Part shown: piece after piece, positions 43,408-52,343 of the stretch | Layout: every line of letters starts with the position of its first letter | How positions within the stretch are numbered: position 1 is the first letter of the stretch | From: Pseudoalteromonas rubra | GTDB lineage: Bacteria; Pseudomonadota; Gammaproteobacteria; Enterobacterales; Alteromonadaceae | Direction: 5' to 3' | DNA length: 64,000 nt | Assembly (NCBI RefSeq): GCF_005887095.1 | Contig: NZ_PNCI01000035.1 | Span: forward strand, 180,635 to 244,634 | Made by a program: the position numbers and the translations under genes | Notes under the pieces: generated by a model | Database searches by the model: none | The model's input: only the letters and a program-made list of their open reading frames with translations | What the model was told of the DNA's origin: nothing

Positions 43408-44823
43408 ATGAGCGAAAATGTCTATCAATTTATCGATGTACAGCGCATCGACCCGAGAAAGAAGCCTATCACGACACGCAAGAGCTCTTTCGTCGAAATT
43501 TATGAACCGTTTTCAAAGCAGCAGGTCAGCTCTCAGGCAGACCGTTGCTTAGATTGCGGCAATCCTTATTGCGAGTGGAAGTGTCCGGTGCACAACTATA
43601 TTCCGCAGTGGCTAAAGTTGATCCGTACGGGCAGGATCCTCGAGGCTGCGGAATTGTCGCACCGGACTAATAGCCTGCCTGAAGTGTGTGGTCGGGTTTG
43701 CCCACAGGACAGGTTGTGTGAGGGGTCATGCACACTTAATGATGAGTTTGGTGCGGTGACGATTGGTAATATTGAAAAGTACATCACGGATACCGCATTT
43801 GCACAGGGCTGGAAACCCGACATGTCTTATGTCACCTGGACTGACAAAAAGGTGGCCATTATCGGCGCGGGTCCTGCCGGGCTTGGTTGTGCGGATATTT
43901 TGGTGCGTAATGGGGTAAAACCCGTGGTGTTTGATCGCAACCCGGAGATTGGGGGATTACTGACGTTTGGCATCCCGTCATTCAAGCTGGAAAAATCAGT
44001 GATGGAGAAGCGTCGCGAGATCTTTTCGGAAATGGGTGTGGAGTTTTGCCTTAATACTGAGATTGGCAAAGATATCAGTATGGACGAGCTACTCGCACAA
44101 TATGATGCCGTATTTATTGGGGTCGGTACCTACCAATACATGCGCGCCGGGCTGGACAATGAAGATGCAGAGCATGTGTATGATGCGCTTCCGTTTTTGA
44201 TTGGTAACACTAATCGGGTCATGGGTTATGACGAAAGCAAACAGGCGTACATAGATATGGCTGGTAAACGGGTGGTGGTGCTGGGCGGCGGTGATACTGC
44301 AATGGACTGCGTGCGCACTTCTGTGCGTCAGGGTGCACAGTCTGTGATCTGTGCGTACCGCCGGGACGAAGCCAACATGCCGGGGTCGCGTCGTGAAGTT
44401 AAGAATGCCAAAGAGGAGGGCGTTAAGTTTAGATTCAATGTTCAGCCTAAAGGCATTGAACTCGATCAACATGGTCAGGTGGCGGGTGTTCGCATGGTGC
44501 GGACTGAGCTGGGTGACCCGGATGAAAATGGTCGCAGACGGGCACAAGAGGTGCCTGGGTCTGAGCACTTGATTGAAGCCGATGCCGTTATCATGGCGTT
44601 TGGTTTTAAGCCCCACAATCTTGACTGGCTGGCAGCCTATGACGTTGCCATCAATGAGTGGGGCGGTATTGTAGCGCCTGAAAAGGGCGCATTTACGCAC
44701 CAAACCAGCAATGAGAAAATCTTTGCCGGCGGTGATGCCGTTCGCGGATCCGATCTGGTGGTTACCGCCATCTTCGAAGGCCGTAACGCAGCAGAAGGGA
44801 TCATGGATTATTTAGGGGTGTAA
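43408..44823 (+). CDS. gltD: Glutamate synthase (NADPH) small subunit
   Basis: FAD- and [4Fe-4S]-containing subunit that feeds NADPH electrons to GltB. Length is 471 residues. The N-terminal cysteine clusters are CLDCGNPYCEWKCP and CGRVCPQDRLCEGSC. FAD binding is at IIGAGPAGLGCAD, NADPH binding at VVLGGGDTAMDC, and the C-terminal FAD motif at IFAGGDAVRGSDLVV. The ribosome binding site GGGGGAAG sits between the two genes. Followed by a strong terminator. Confidence 0.98.
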   Translation: MSENVYQFIDVQRIDPRKKPITTRKSSFVEIYEPFSKQQVSSQADRCLDCGNPYCEWKCPVHNYIPQWLKLIRTGRILEAAELSHRTNSLPEVCGRVCPQDRLCEGSCTLNDEFGAVTIGNIEKYITDTAFAQGWKPDMSYVTWTDKKVAIIGAGPAGLGCADILVRNGVKPVVFDRNPEIGGLLTFGIPSFKLEKSVMEKRREIFSEMGVEFCLNTEIGKDISMDELLAQYDAVFIGVGTYQYMRAGLDNEDAEHVYDALPFLIGNTNRVMGYDESKQAYIDMAGKRVVVLGGGDTAMDCVRTSVRQGAQSVICAYRRDEANMPGSRREVKNAKEEGVKFRFNVQPKGIELDQHGQVAGVRMVRTELGDPDENGRRRAQEVPGSEHLIEADAVIMAFGFKPHNLDWLAAYDVAINEWGGIVAPEKGAFTHQTSNEKIFAGGDAVRGSDLVVTAIFEGRNAAEGIMDYLGV

Positions 44824-44865
44824 AGTCGCTTACTCTGGCAGAGCATGGCTTCACCATAAAAATTG

Positions 44866-44911
44866 GCCCGCTATTAACCATTTTGGTTAACAGCGGGCTT
44901 TTTGTTTTTTG
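44866..44911 (+). terminator. gltBD terminator
   Basis: GCCCGCT / AGCGGGC outer stem plus TTAACCA / TGGTTAA inner stem form a long hairpin, followed by TTTTTGTTTTTT. It is 43 bp after gltD. Confidence 0.9.
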
Positions 44912-45000
44912 GATGTACCTATTCGTTCAGCACTTGGATTAAATCACTAACTAGGGTAGGCTCGGGCTAAGCATGGAGTTTGGTTACATTTGAAGGAATT

Positions 45001-45069
45001 ATGAACTATCGAACAAATGAACAAATAGTCTACTGGCTGAAGGAAAACGAATCGCTAATGATGGAGTAA
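45001..45069 (+). CDS. Possible 22-residue micro-ORF
   Basis: ATG preceded by AAGGAATT at good distance; product MNYRTNEQIVYWLKENESLM plus two residues. The sequence is polar and shows no family. It could be a leader peptide, a fragment of a decayed gene, or chance; the good ribosome binding site is the only support. Confidence 0.25.
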   Translation: MNYRTNEQIVYWLKENESLMME

Positions 45070-45287
45070 CCCCTATATGGGGGCGAGTAAAAATCGCGGG
45101 TATTGTGTTAAGAGTTAAAGGCTGTATCTGTGCGGTCTGATAAATTCGTTTCCCAGAGCACACGATATCTCACAAGGTAAGATAGCATTAAGGCGCAGAA
45201 TCTGCCCTAGTAAGAGCGGCTAACTTTGGGTTATGAAGTCAAACACCGGGCATAATTTAAAGTATTGTGCATGCTTTTGACATCTGG

Positions 45288-45320
45288 TCCGCTCGTACCT
45301 GCTCATCGGTACTGAGCGGA
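45288..45320. repeat. Bulged 12-bp hairpin in the gltD-recN gap
   Basis: TCCGCTC + GTACC pairs with GGTAC + GAGCGGA, with a single bulged T and an 8-nt loop. No T-run follows on either strand, so it is not a simple terminator. Purpose unknown. Confidence 0.5.
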
Positions 45321-45426
45321 TAACCAACCAATCCCTAAACAGCTATTATCGAAGTATCAACAACATTAAATAAGGGCAGAAGCGCCTGCACTCAGGTATG
45401 CTTAATTGAGTCACTCCCGCCTGATG

Positions 45427-47103
45427 TTACGCCCCCTGGACCTCAAGCAGCTCTTTAGCACTGGCAAGTGTGGTGCTGCTGATTTTGTCGCCGCCAAGTA
45501 AGCGCGCGATTTCGTCAACGCGTTGTTCCTGCACCAATGGCAGCATAGACGTAAAGGTTTCACCGCATTCAACACGCTTGGAAACGAAGAACTGATGATG
45601 ACCACTACAGGCAACCTGGGGCAAGTGAGTCACACAGAACACTTGGGTTGAGTTACCAAGCTGGCGTAATTGTTTCCCCACCTGTGAGGCTGTGGGACCC
45701 GAAATACCAACGTCTACTTCATCAAATATCAGAGTAGGGGTGGTAACTCGGTTCGCGATAATCACCTGAATAGCCAGGCTGATCCGTGACAGTTCACCGC
45801 CCGATGCTACTTTGGCCAGCGCTTGCAGAGGCTGACCCGGGTTGGTCGAAACCAGAAACTCGATCTTATCCATGCCCAGTTCATTGGGGCGCCTGTCTTC
45901 ATGCTGATTAAGCTGAATAGCAAACTGGCCGTTTTCCATCGACAGTTCATGCATGCTTTCACTGATTAAATCATTCAAAGTCAGTGCAGCTTGCGCACGG
46001 CTTTCGCTAAGCTGTGCCGCTGAGATTTGATAGGCGTGTAATGCCTCTGCTATTTCGTGTTGCAGATCTTCGATGCGCTCATTGTTAGAGCAGATAGATG
46101 CCAGCTCTTGGTGCAGCTGTTGATGATGCTGATGTAGCAACTCGGGGCTGATCTGGTGTTTACGTGATAAGGTCATTGCTTGTGCCAGCCTGTCTTCGAC
46201 GGCCTGCAGACGTTCCGGGTCTTGTTCGATGTTTTCACCATAGGCACGCAGTTCTCGGCAGCCTTCTTCGAGTTGCACTGCAGCCTCCCCCAGCAGTTGG
46301 CTGATCTCCTGCAGTTTAGGGTCATAATTGCTTAGTTCAATGAAGGTTTGTACGCTGTGTTGAAGTTGCCCTAATACAGTCTGGTCATCCTGCTCAGACA
46401 GGCACATCAGTTCACGCTGACAGCTTTCTGCCAGCGTCTGGCTATGACTCAATCGTGTATGCTCAGTTTCAATCTGCTCATACTCGCCTTCTTCCAGCGC
46501 AAACTCATCCAGTTCCTGAACTTGGTATTCAAGCAATTGTTTTTTGGCCGCCTGCGCCTGTTGTTGTTTTATGAGCTCTGCGTGCTCTTTTTGTAGCGTA
46601 TGATAATGTTGATATTGAGCACGCACGGCGTGTAACAGGTTATCGTGACCTGCATAGGCATCCAGTAACCCTAGCTGGTGCTCGGGCTTAAGTAGTAGCT
46701 GGTGGGCGTGCTGACCATGAATGGCAATGAGTCGCTGTCCGAGTTCTTTTAATTGCGCAGCCGTTACAGAGTTGCCGTTGATAAAACTTTTACTGCGGCC
46801 ATTTTGCATAACAACACGACGTAAAATGCAGTTTTGCTCTTCATCGTCCAGCATTAAATCGTTCAAAAACTGCTGAGCATTGGGAAGCTGCCTGATATCA
46901 AACTGAGCGGTTATCTCTGCTTTGGTCGCACCAGGGCGAATGCTGGCAACGTCTGCCCGCTCACCCAGACACAAAGAGAGTGCATCGATTGCAATGGATT
47001 TACCTGCACCGGTTTCGCCGGTGATGGCAGTCATACCTGAGCGCCAGTCAATGGTTAATTCGTTAACAATGGCAAAGTTTTTGATTTGCAGACTAAGAAG
47101 CAT
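45427..47103 (-). CDS. recN: DNA repair protein RecN
   Basis: SMC-like ATPase for double-strand break repair. The 558-residue chain has Walker A GETGAGKSIA near residue 30, long coiled-coil arms (about 165-365), and the C-terminal ATPase half with FDEVDVGISGPTASQVGK (Walker B) and VASGGELSRISLA (signature). The start MLLSLQIKNFAIV is standard. Two LexA boxes lie directly upstream. In E. coli recN follows nadK as here, but a small membrane-protein gene intervenes. Confidence 0.97.
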   Translation of the reverse strand: MLLSLQIKNFAIVNELTIDWRSGMTAITGETGAGKSIAIDALSLCLGERADVASIRPGATKAEITAQFDIRQLPNAQQFLNDLMLDDEEQNCILRRVVMQNGRSKSFINGNSVTAAQLKELGQRLIAIHGQHAHQLLLKPEHQLGLLDAYAGHDNLLHAVRAQYQHYHTLQKEHAELIKQQQAQAAKKQLLEYQVQELDEFALEEGEYEQIETEHTRLSHSQTLAESCQRELMCLSEQDDQTVLGQLQHSVQTFIELSNYDPKLQEISQLLGEAAVQLEEGCRELRAYGENIEQDPERLQAVEDRLAQAMTLSRKHQISPELLHQHHQQLHQELASICSNNERIEDLQHEIAEALHAYQISAAQLSESRAQAALTLNDLISESMHELSMENGQFAIQLNQHEDRRPNELGMDKIEFLVSTNPGQPLQALAKVASGGELSRISLAIQVIIANRVTTPTLIFDEVDVGISGPTASQVGKQLRQLGNSTQVFCVTHLPQVACSGHHQFFVSKRVECGETFTSMLPLVQEQRVDEIARLLGGDKISSTTLASAKELLEVQGA

Positions 47104-47104
47104 G

Positions 47105-47120
47105 CTGTATATCCAAACAG
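47105..47120. promoter_or_regulatory. LexA (SOS) box 1 of recN
   Basis: CTGTATATCCAAACAG fits CTGT-N8-ACAG exactly. It sits immediately upstream of the recN start codon, overlapping its translation start region. Confidence 0.85.
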
Positions 47121-47128
47121 TACAATTA

Positions 47129-47144
47129 CTGTTAATTTATACAG
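47129..47144. promoter_or_regulatory. LexA (SOS) box 2 of recN
   Basis: CTGTTAATTTATACAG fits CTGT-N8-ACAG exactly and covers the likely -10 hexamer (TATAAA on the minus strand). Two boxes 24 bp apart imply tight SOS control, as in E. coli recN. Confidence 0.88.
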
Positions 47145-47191
47145 CATCATTGAAAAATGCAACTTGAAATTGCGTTTTGTTACCCAGGTTT

Positions 47192-47767
47192 TTACAGGGC
47201 GGCGGCTTTTTGTTGCTGTCCCGAGGGGTCGTCATTCTCGGTTTGAGCTGACGCATCTTCCTCACTCTGCCCAGCTTCCTGCGTGTCGGTTTGCACAGGT
47301 GTGTCTGGTGTTTGGATCCGTGAAATCAACGCGGGTAAAATTTCGCTGTAAAATGCCTTGTTATAAGCTATCCCGGCAGAGGGTAGCTCGCTGACAAACA
47401 TAAATAGCTGGTCGGCCAGGAGCTCCAAATTGCCATTTTCACGACATTTATTCAGTTCAGTGCCAATTGTGGCGAGCAAATGATCAGTAACACGCTCTAA
47501 TGCTTCCAGGTTCTCGTCATTGTGGGCTTGCACAACAAAGAAATTGCCGACAATGGCGTTAAATTGAGGCGCGTGCTTTGGGCGGATCAGCTTGTAACTT
47601 ACGAATTCGCTAATTTTACTTTTGAAGTGACTGCTGATCTCTTTCAGACGTTCATTGAACACCCGCTTTTCGGCTTCGCGTGCTTTTTTACGGTTATTCT
47701 CAATCACCACATAAACCCCCAAAATGGTGATCAATAAGGTAATAGATACGAAAACAACGTAGCTCAT
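47192..47767 (-). CDS. Single-span membrane protein of unknown function
   Basis: A 191-residue protein with one N-terminal membrane helix (YVVFVSITLLITILGVYVVI), a basic, coiled-coil-like segment (NNRKKAREAEKRVFNERLKE), a helical domain (about 50-150) and a Gln/Glu/Asp-rich disordered tail (about 150-191). No family is recognised. It lies between nadK and recN on the same strand, 62 bp from nadK; the recN LexA promoter separates it from recN. Function not inferable. Confidence 0.75.
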   Translation of the reverse strand: MSYVVFVSITLLITILGVYVVIENNRKKAREAEKRVFNERLKEISSHFKSKISEFVSYKLIRPKHAPQFNAIVGNFFVVQAHNDENLEALERVTDHLLATIGTELNKCRENGNLELLADQLFMFVSELPSAGIAYNKAFYSEILPALISRIQTPDTPVQTDTQEAGQSEEDASAQTENDDPSGQQQKAAAL

Positions 47768-47829
47768 GTTGGTTTACTTTTCCCTAAAATAGAAAATAAA
47801 TTTTACTTATTTTGCTGAACTTCGATCGC

Positions 47830-48714
47830 TTAGTAAAGCCTGCTGCCCCAATTTAATTTCTGTCTCAGAACATTGTAGTAGGAATAACTGACAGGATGGA
47901 TCAAACGTAGTTTTTTTTCTGCTTTTTTTATGACCACTTCATCACCCGGAAGCAATGCGAGCACGACGTGACTGTCACAACTTACCTGCAAGCTTGCCGT
48001 GTTTTCGGGGCTGAGCTTCAGTTTGACCTGCTTATTTGCATCAACAACCAAAGGTCTGCTGGACAGTGTATGCGGAAACATGGGGACCAGAGCCATCGCG
48101 TTTAGCTCAGGCGTCAAAATGGGACCTCCGCCGGACAACGAGTAAGCCGTTGAGCCGGTTGGTGTAGTGACAATGAGGCCGTCAGAGCGCTGAGAAAAAA
48201 CAAACTGATCGTCAATGAAAGCTTCGAACTCGATCATGTGGGCGACTTTATCAGCGTGTAATACCGCTTCATTTACTGCCAGGTTGGCACTTTTAAGTTC
48301 TGCATGACGGAATACTTCGACTTCAAGCAAAAAGCGTTGTTCTGCTACAAACTTGCCACTCAGGACCTGCTCCAGTTCTGCTTCAAAACCGTCGGGGTCC
48401 AAATCGGTCAGAAATCCTAAATTACCCCGGTTAACACCTATCACGGCAACGTCAAATCGGGCCAGTACACGGGCAGCCCCCAACATATTTCCATCACCGC
48501 CGACCACCACAGCCAGATCACAGCGCTCTCCCAGAGCCACAACATCGAGTATGTTTGTCTCAGGCAGCTCAGTGATTTGTTTGCCAACGCGTTGCTCAAC
48601 AAAAACTTCATAGCCAAGTGCTTGCAAAAATGTATACAGGCGTTGTAATGTCAGGGCGGCGCCATCATGGTTTGGTTTACCAATCAGGCCGATGGTTTTA
48701 AATGGTGCGCTCAT
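47830..48714 (-). CDS. nadK: NAD kinase
   Basis: Phosphorylates NAD to NADP with ATP. Length is 294 residues. The GGDG motif is in VVVGGDGNMLGAARVL, the NE/D motif in AVNEAVLH, and the conserved block SQRSDGLIVTTPTGSTAYS follows. Next to grpE as in E. coli, though an HrcA-family gene now lies between. It is divergent from that gene. Confidence 0.97.
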   Translation of the reverse strand: MSAPFKTIGLIGKPNHDGAALTLQRLYTFLQALGYEVFVEQRVGKQITELPETNILDVVALGERCDLAVVVGGDGNMLGAARVLARFDVAVIGVNRGNLGFLTDLDPDGFEAELEQVLSGKFVAEQRFLLEVEVFRHAELKSANLAVNEAVLHADKVAHMIEFEAFIDDQFVFSQRSDGLIVTTPTGSTAYSLSGGGPILTPELNAMALVPMFPHTLSSRPLVVDANKQVKLKLSPENTASLQVSCDSHVVLALLPGDEVVIKKAEKKLRLIHPVSYSYYNVLRQKLNWGSRLY

Positions 48715-48761
48715 TCAGTGAGTTTCCTTGGCAAAATTTCTATTGCCAAGATTATCTTAAA

Positions 48762-49751
48762 ATGAATTCGCTTGAAACTCGCAAATTTAACCTTATTTAT
48801 GATGTTATGAAACTTAGTGCACGTGATAAACAAGTCTTCTCTGCTGTGATGAGTCTTTACTGTAACGGTGAAGGACACCCTGTGGCATCGAGTAAGATAG
48901 CAAAATTAAAAGGCATGGCGGTGTGCTCTGCAACGGTACGCAATGCCATGGCGCGCCTGGAAAACCAGGGGTTACTTTTTTCACCACATACTTCTGCAGG
49001 GCGTGTGCCCTCTGATCAGGGAATTAAGTATTGGTTACAGGAGTATTTTGGCTTAGAAGACATTGCTCCTTACTGGGAGCCAGAGCGTGAAGAACTGACT
49101 GGTTTTGCACATACTCTCAGCCAGACATATCAGGTGTGTTGTATCGTTGGTTTGCCGCAGGTGAGTGAACAAACCATATTTCGGGTTGAGGTACTGGATT
49201 TTGATCGTAAACACTGGTTGGTACTTCTGATAGACAGAAGCGGTCAATCCAATAATATTCTTATCAACAAGCCCGAATCCAATTCTGACCAGGTCAGATA
49301 CCAGTTTGCGGCCTGGATGAACACCGTATTCAGTGCGCAAACGCTCAAAGAAGGGTTGCACCGAATGCGCGCGATGGCGAAAAGTGCGATGGCGGATTGC
49401 CGTGGTTCTTTAATGCAGTGGAGCCGCGAGTTAAGCCTGCAGCTGGGAACCGACAATAGCATAGTAGTCGGAGAGCGTTATCTTTATAACCGCCTCGAAG
49501 GAAATAACGAACTCAACCTGGGGGTGAGCTTTTTACATCAGGTGGAAGATCAGTTAGCGCTAAAGAATGGTCTGTCGGTGTTACTGGGCAGTGAGCTGAG
49601 TTATCTGAATCTGGAGCGATTTGTGGTCTTGAGTGTACCTTACTTTACGTCGAGCGAGTACCAGAGTCGTTTTTGTGTGATTTGTCCCGCTGATGCGCCG
49701 ATAGAGGCAATAATCGGTGAATTTACACAAATCCCAAAAAAAGATGCTTGA
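48762..49751 (+). CDS. HrcA-family heat-inducible transcription repressor
   Basis: HrcA represses chaperone genes through CIRCE operators in many bacteria. The 330-residue protein has the family's N-terminal winged helix (LSARDKQVFSAVMSLY, SATVRNAMARLENQGLLFSPHTSAGRVPS) and a GAF-like C-terminal part (LALKNGLSVLLGSELSYLNLERFVVLSVPYF). It is rather divergent. No CIRCE sequence is visible in this window. The start at 48762 avoids overlap with nadK; upstream and downstream in-frame starts are possible. Its stop lies inside the sigma32-type promoter of grpE. Confidence 0.82.
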   Translation: MNSLETRKFNLIYDVMKLSARDKQVFSAVMSLYCNGEGHPVASSKIAKLKGMAVCSATVRNAMARLENQGLLFSPHTSAGRVPSDQGIKYWLQEYFGLEDIAPYWEPEREELTGFAHTLSQTYQVCCIVGLPQVSEQTIFRVEVLDFDRKHWLVLLIDRSGQSNNILINKPESNSDQVRYQFAAWMNTVFSAQTLKEGLHRMRAMAKSAMADCRGSLMQWSRELSLQLGTDNSIVVGERYLYNRLEGNNELNLGVSFLHQVEDQLALKNGLSVLLGSELSYLNLERFVVLSVPYFTSSEYQSRFCVICPADAPIEAIIGEFTQIPKKDA

Positions 49752-49774
49752 ATAACAAATTTGAATCCCCATAA
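49747..49774 (+). promoter_or_regulatory. sigma32-type heat-shock promoter of grpE
   Basis: CTTGAA (49747-49752), 14-bp spacer, CCCCATAA (49767-49774), close to the E. coli sigma32 consensus CTTGAA-N13-15-CCCCAT. It is 36 bp upstream of grpE and overlaps the stop codon of the HrcA-family gene. Confidence 0.8.
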
Positions 49775-49809
49775 TTACGGCAGTTGTAAAGAATCGGAGA
49801 GAATTTTTC

Positions 49810-50421
49810 ATGTCTGAGCAGACAAAAGCCCAAGAGCAGGAACAAGAGTTAGTGCAAGAAGACGTACAGGAAAGTGCTGCAGAGCAAGCTGAACAAGCGC
49901 AGGAGAGTGCACAAACTGAGCAAGCTGAGTTGAGCCCAGAAGAAGAGATTGCAGGCCTGTATGCAGAACTGGAAGCAGCTAAGCAAACAATTGAAGGTCA
50001 GAAAGACAGCGTGATCCGTGCAGCCGCAGATGCTGAGAATGTCCGTCGTCGTGCAGCGCAAGATGTTGAGAAAGCGCAGAAGTTTGCATTAGAAAAGTTT
50101 TCTAATGAGTTGCTCCCTGTGGTCGACAACCTGGAGCGTGCAATTGAATTTGCTGACAAAGACAATGAAGCGACCAAGTCAATCCTTGAAGGTATTGAGA
50201 TGACGCTGAAGTCATTTAACGATGCGCTGGCTAAGTTTGGTGTTGAGGCTGTGAGCCCGCAAGGTGAAGCGTTCAACCCAGAGCTACACCAGGCAATGTC
50301 AATGCAACCTAGCAACGATGTCTCGCCTAATACCGTTTTAGCGGTAATGCAAAAAGGGTACACATTGAACGGCCGTTTGCTGCGCCCTGCAATGGTTATG
50401 GTGTCAAAAGCAGCTGAATAA
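49810..50421 (+). CDS. grpE: Nucleotide exchange factor GrpE
   Basis: Nucleotide exchange factor for DnaK. The 203-residue protein has a Glu/Gln-rich N-terminal tail (about 1-45), a long coiled-coil helix (about 46-115), and the C-terminal beta domain with the GEAFNPELHQAMSMQ signature and GYTLNGRLLRPAMVMVSK. dnaKJ is not adjacent. Preceded by a sigma32-type promoter and followed by a terminator, so it is its own unit. Confidence 0.97.
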   Translation: MSEQTKAQEQEQELVQEDVQESAAEQAEQAQESAQTEQAELSPEEEIAGLYAELEAAKQTIEGQKDSVIRAAADAENVRRRAAQDVEKAQKFALEKFSNELLPVVDNLERAIEFADKDNEATKSILEGIEMTLKSFNDALAKFGVEAVSPQGEAFNPELHQAMSMQPSNDVSPNTVLAVMQKGYTLNGRLLRPAMVMVSKAAE

Positions 50422-50442
50422 GCTGTAACTGCCTGATTTATA

Positions 50443-50465
50443 AGCCCGCGACAGCGGGCTTTTTT
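50443..50465 (+). terminator. grpE terminator
   Basis: Stem AGCCCGC / GCGGGCT, loop GACA, then five T's; 21 bp past the grpE stop. Confidence 0.88.
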
Positions 50466-50533
50466 GATCTGATTTGCATCAGTCCGAGTCACCTTTTAAA
50501 ATAAAAACAGTGAAATCACTTAGGCATAAGTCC

Positions 50534-51331
50534 ATGAATAAAAAACTTCTTGCTATTGCTGCTATAGTCATCACCCTGGCTGGCTGCAAAACCTCTCCTA
50601 CCGGACGTACCCAAATAGCCCTATATTCAGAACAACAAATGGATAAGATGGGCGTCGCGAGCTTCGAGCAAATGAAGCAGGAGCAAACGATAGAAAACGA
50701 CGCCAAGATCAACAGCTATGTAAACTGCATAGCAGATGCTCTGATTGCGCAGCTTCCAGCTAAGTATGCACAACAGCAATGGGAAGTGGTGGTATTTCAG
50801 GATCCCAGCGCAAATGCCTTTGCTTTGCCCGGAGGCAAGATAGGGGTGCATACCGGGCTTCTGAAGGTAGCACAAAACCAACACCAGCTCGCTGCAGTCA
50901 TGGGGCATGAAGTGGGACACGTTATCGCTGAGCATGCCAACGAACGGGTGTCTCAAAATAGCCTGTTGCAGCTGGGCCTGCAAGCTGGCAATGCGGCACT
51001 TGAAATGGGCAATGTGCAGTATCGTAATGCCATCATGCAAGGCTTAGGGCTAGGAGCACAGTACGGAATTGCACTGCCATTTAGCCGCAGTCATGAAAGT
51101 GAAGCGGATGTCATTGGTCTCGACTTAATGGCCAAAGCGGGCTTTAAACCAGAGGGGGCCGTCGAGCTGTGGCAAAATATGGAAAAAGCAGGGGGAGAGC
51201 GTCCTATGGAGTTTTTGTCGACTCACCCGTCTCCACAAAACCGCATTGCGCTACTACAAAGCAAAATGGCGCAGGCCAATACACTTGCGCAGGACGCTAA
51301 CCGCCAGGGTCAAAGTCCTGCCTGTCAATAA
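50534..51331 (+). CDS. Periplasmic M48-family metalloprotease lipoprotein
   Basis: A 265-residue zinc protease lipoprotein of the LoiP/BepA type, likely in outer-membrane quality control. The start is ATG at 50534, giving the lipoprotein signal MNKKLLAIAAIVITLAGC; the longer frame start lacks a signal. The active site HEVGH is in AVMGHEVGHVIAEHANERVSQ-type sequence and the third ligand Glu is in SHESEADVIGLDLM. Convergent with a second zinc peptidase gene 2 bp away. Confidence 0.92.
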   Translation: MNKKLLAIAAIVITLAGCKTSPTGRTQIALYSEQQMDKMGVASFEQMKQEQTIENDAKINSYVNCIADALIAQLPAKYAQQQWEVVVFQDPSANAFALPGGKIGVHTGLLKVAQNQHQLAAVMGHEVGHVIAEHANERVSQNSLLQLGLQAGNAALEMGNVQYRNAIMQGLGLGAQYGIALPFSRSHESEADVIGLDLMAKAGFKPEGAVELWQNMEKAGGERPMEFLSTHPSPQNRIALLQSKMAQANTLAQDANRQGQSPACQ

Positions 51332-51333
51332 AT

Positions 51334-51858
51334 TTAACCTAGTTGGGCGGGATTGTCATAAAAGCTTGCGCCCAGCTTATTGAGCACAATAAACAGCCTG
51401 AGGTCCAGTTCCAGCTGATGATACTCAGGCTCCATGTGACAACAGAGCTGATAAAAGGCTTTGTTGTGATCCAGCTCTTTGAAGTGCGCGAGTTCATGGA
51501 CAACCAAAGCACGTAAAACGGCTTCAGGCGCATATTTTAACTGCTGAGACAGGGCAATTTCATAGCGAGTTTTTACTTTTCCACCGTGCTGTTTACGTGT
51601 TTGGCTATGATGCCCTAGTGTTCCCGTCATCAGATCCCGGCCTTTTGCATAGCTTACCTTATGCAGACGAGGCACATTCTTAAGATATTTGTTTTTGTAG
51701 CCGTGGCAGTAATCATAAAGTGCTTGCGTACTCTGGAGCTGATGACCCTGTGGATATTTACTTTTGAAATAAGCTGCAAGTTTATCAGGTTCCAGCAAGG
51801 TTTTAATCTGGGATTGCAACGCAGGAGGGTAGTGCTGAAAATACGGCAAATAATTCAT
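51334..51858 (-). CDS. YgjP-type metallopeptidase domain protein
   Basis: A 174-residue cytoplasmic protein of the YgjP/DUF45 M48-like group. The zinc motif is VVHELAHFKELDHNKAF (HELAH plus a later His). It has no signal peptide. Biological role unclear. It ends 2 bp from the LoiP-like gene on the opposite strand. Confidence 0.87.
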   Translation of the reverse strand: MNYLPYFQHYPPALQSQIKTLLEPDKLAAYFKSKYPQGHQLQSTQALYDYCHGYKNKYLKNVPRLHKVSYAKGRDLMTGTLGHHSQTRKQHGGKVKTRYEIALSQQLKYAPEAVLRALVVHELAHFKELDHNKAFYQLCCHMEPEYHQLELDLRLFIVLNKLGASFYDNPAQLG

Positions 51859-51929
51859 GATGACGGTAGTAATCCTGATACGGAAATTCTAAGCTGGTGT
51901 ACTCAAGATCATAACAGGAATAACAATAA

Positions 51930-52337
51930 ATGTATCAGGCAAGTTGTTTATGCGGTGCGGTTAAGTTGACATTGCGCGGAGCCATTTCCAGTATCATCCA
52001 CTGCCACTGTTCATTGTGCCGTAAGTCATCTGGTACTGCATATGCGACGAATGGGTTTGTCAATCGTGACGATTTGCAGATCGTTGCCGGAGAGGAGCTT
52101 ATCCGTCACTACGCGTTTAAACCTGGCAGGTTGCGTCACTTCTGCGGAGTGTGTGCCTCTCCTTTGTATAGCTCTAATCAGGATGACCCTGAAAAACTCA
52201 GGCTACGACTCGGTATACTCGACTCTGATATAACGGAGCGGCCAATGTCACACAATTACGTAACCTCAAAAGCAAATTGGGAAGAATTAGATGCCAAGCT
52301 ACCTCACTATGCGGGGAAAGAGCCGGGCAGGGAATAA
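51930..52337 (+). CDS. GFA family zinc protein
   Basis: A 135-residue protein of the glutathione-dependent formaldehyde-activating (GFA/CENP-V) fold. Zinc ligands are visible in CLCGAVKL, CHCSLCRKSSGT and FCGVCASPLY. Most members are uncharacterised; the name does not prove formaldehyde activity. Single gene with a small hairpin after it. Confidence 0.9.
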   Translation: MYQASCLCGAVKLTLRGAISSIIHCHCSLCRKSSGTAYATNGFVNRDDLQIVAGEELIRHYAFKPGRLRHFCGVCASPLYSSNQDDPEKLRLRLGILDSDITERPMSHNYVTSKANWEELDAKLPHYAGKEPGRE

Positions 52338-52343
52338 TAAACA

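Larger units (their letters stand above)
44912..45426. other. Gene-poor region between gltD and recN
   Basis: About 515 bp without a standard gene. It contains a 22-codon ORF with a ribosome binding site (45001-45069) and a bulged hairpin (45288-45320), both listed separately. I found no similarity to a known element and no obvious recN terminator. Confidence 0.5.

Noticed and set aside
45215..45240. Integron attC-like core sequences
   Set aside because: GTTA/TAAC pieces are present but the paired simple sites and long symmetric stem of attC are not.
49752..49809. CIRCE operator before grpE
   Set aside because: No TTAGCACTC-N9-GAGTGCTAA or near match; only the sigma32-type promoter is present.
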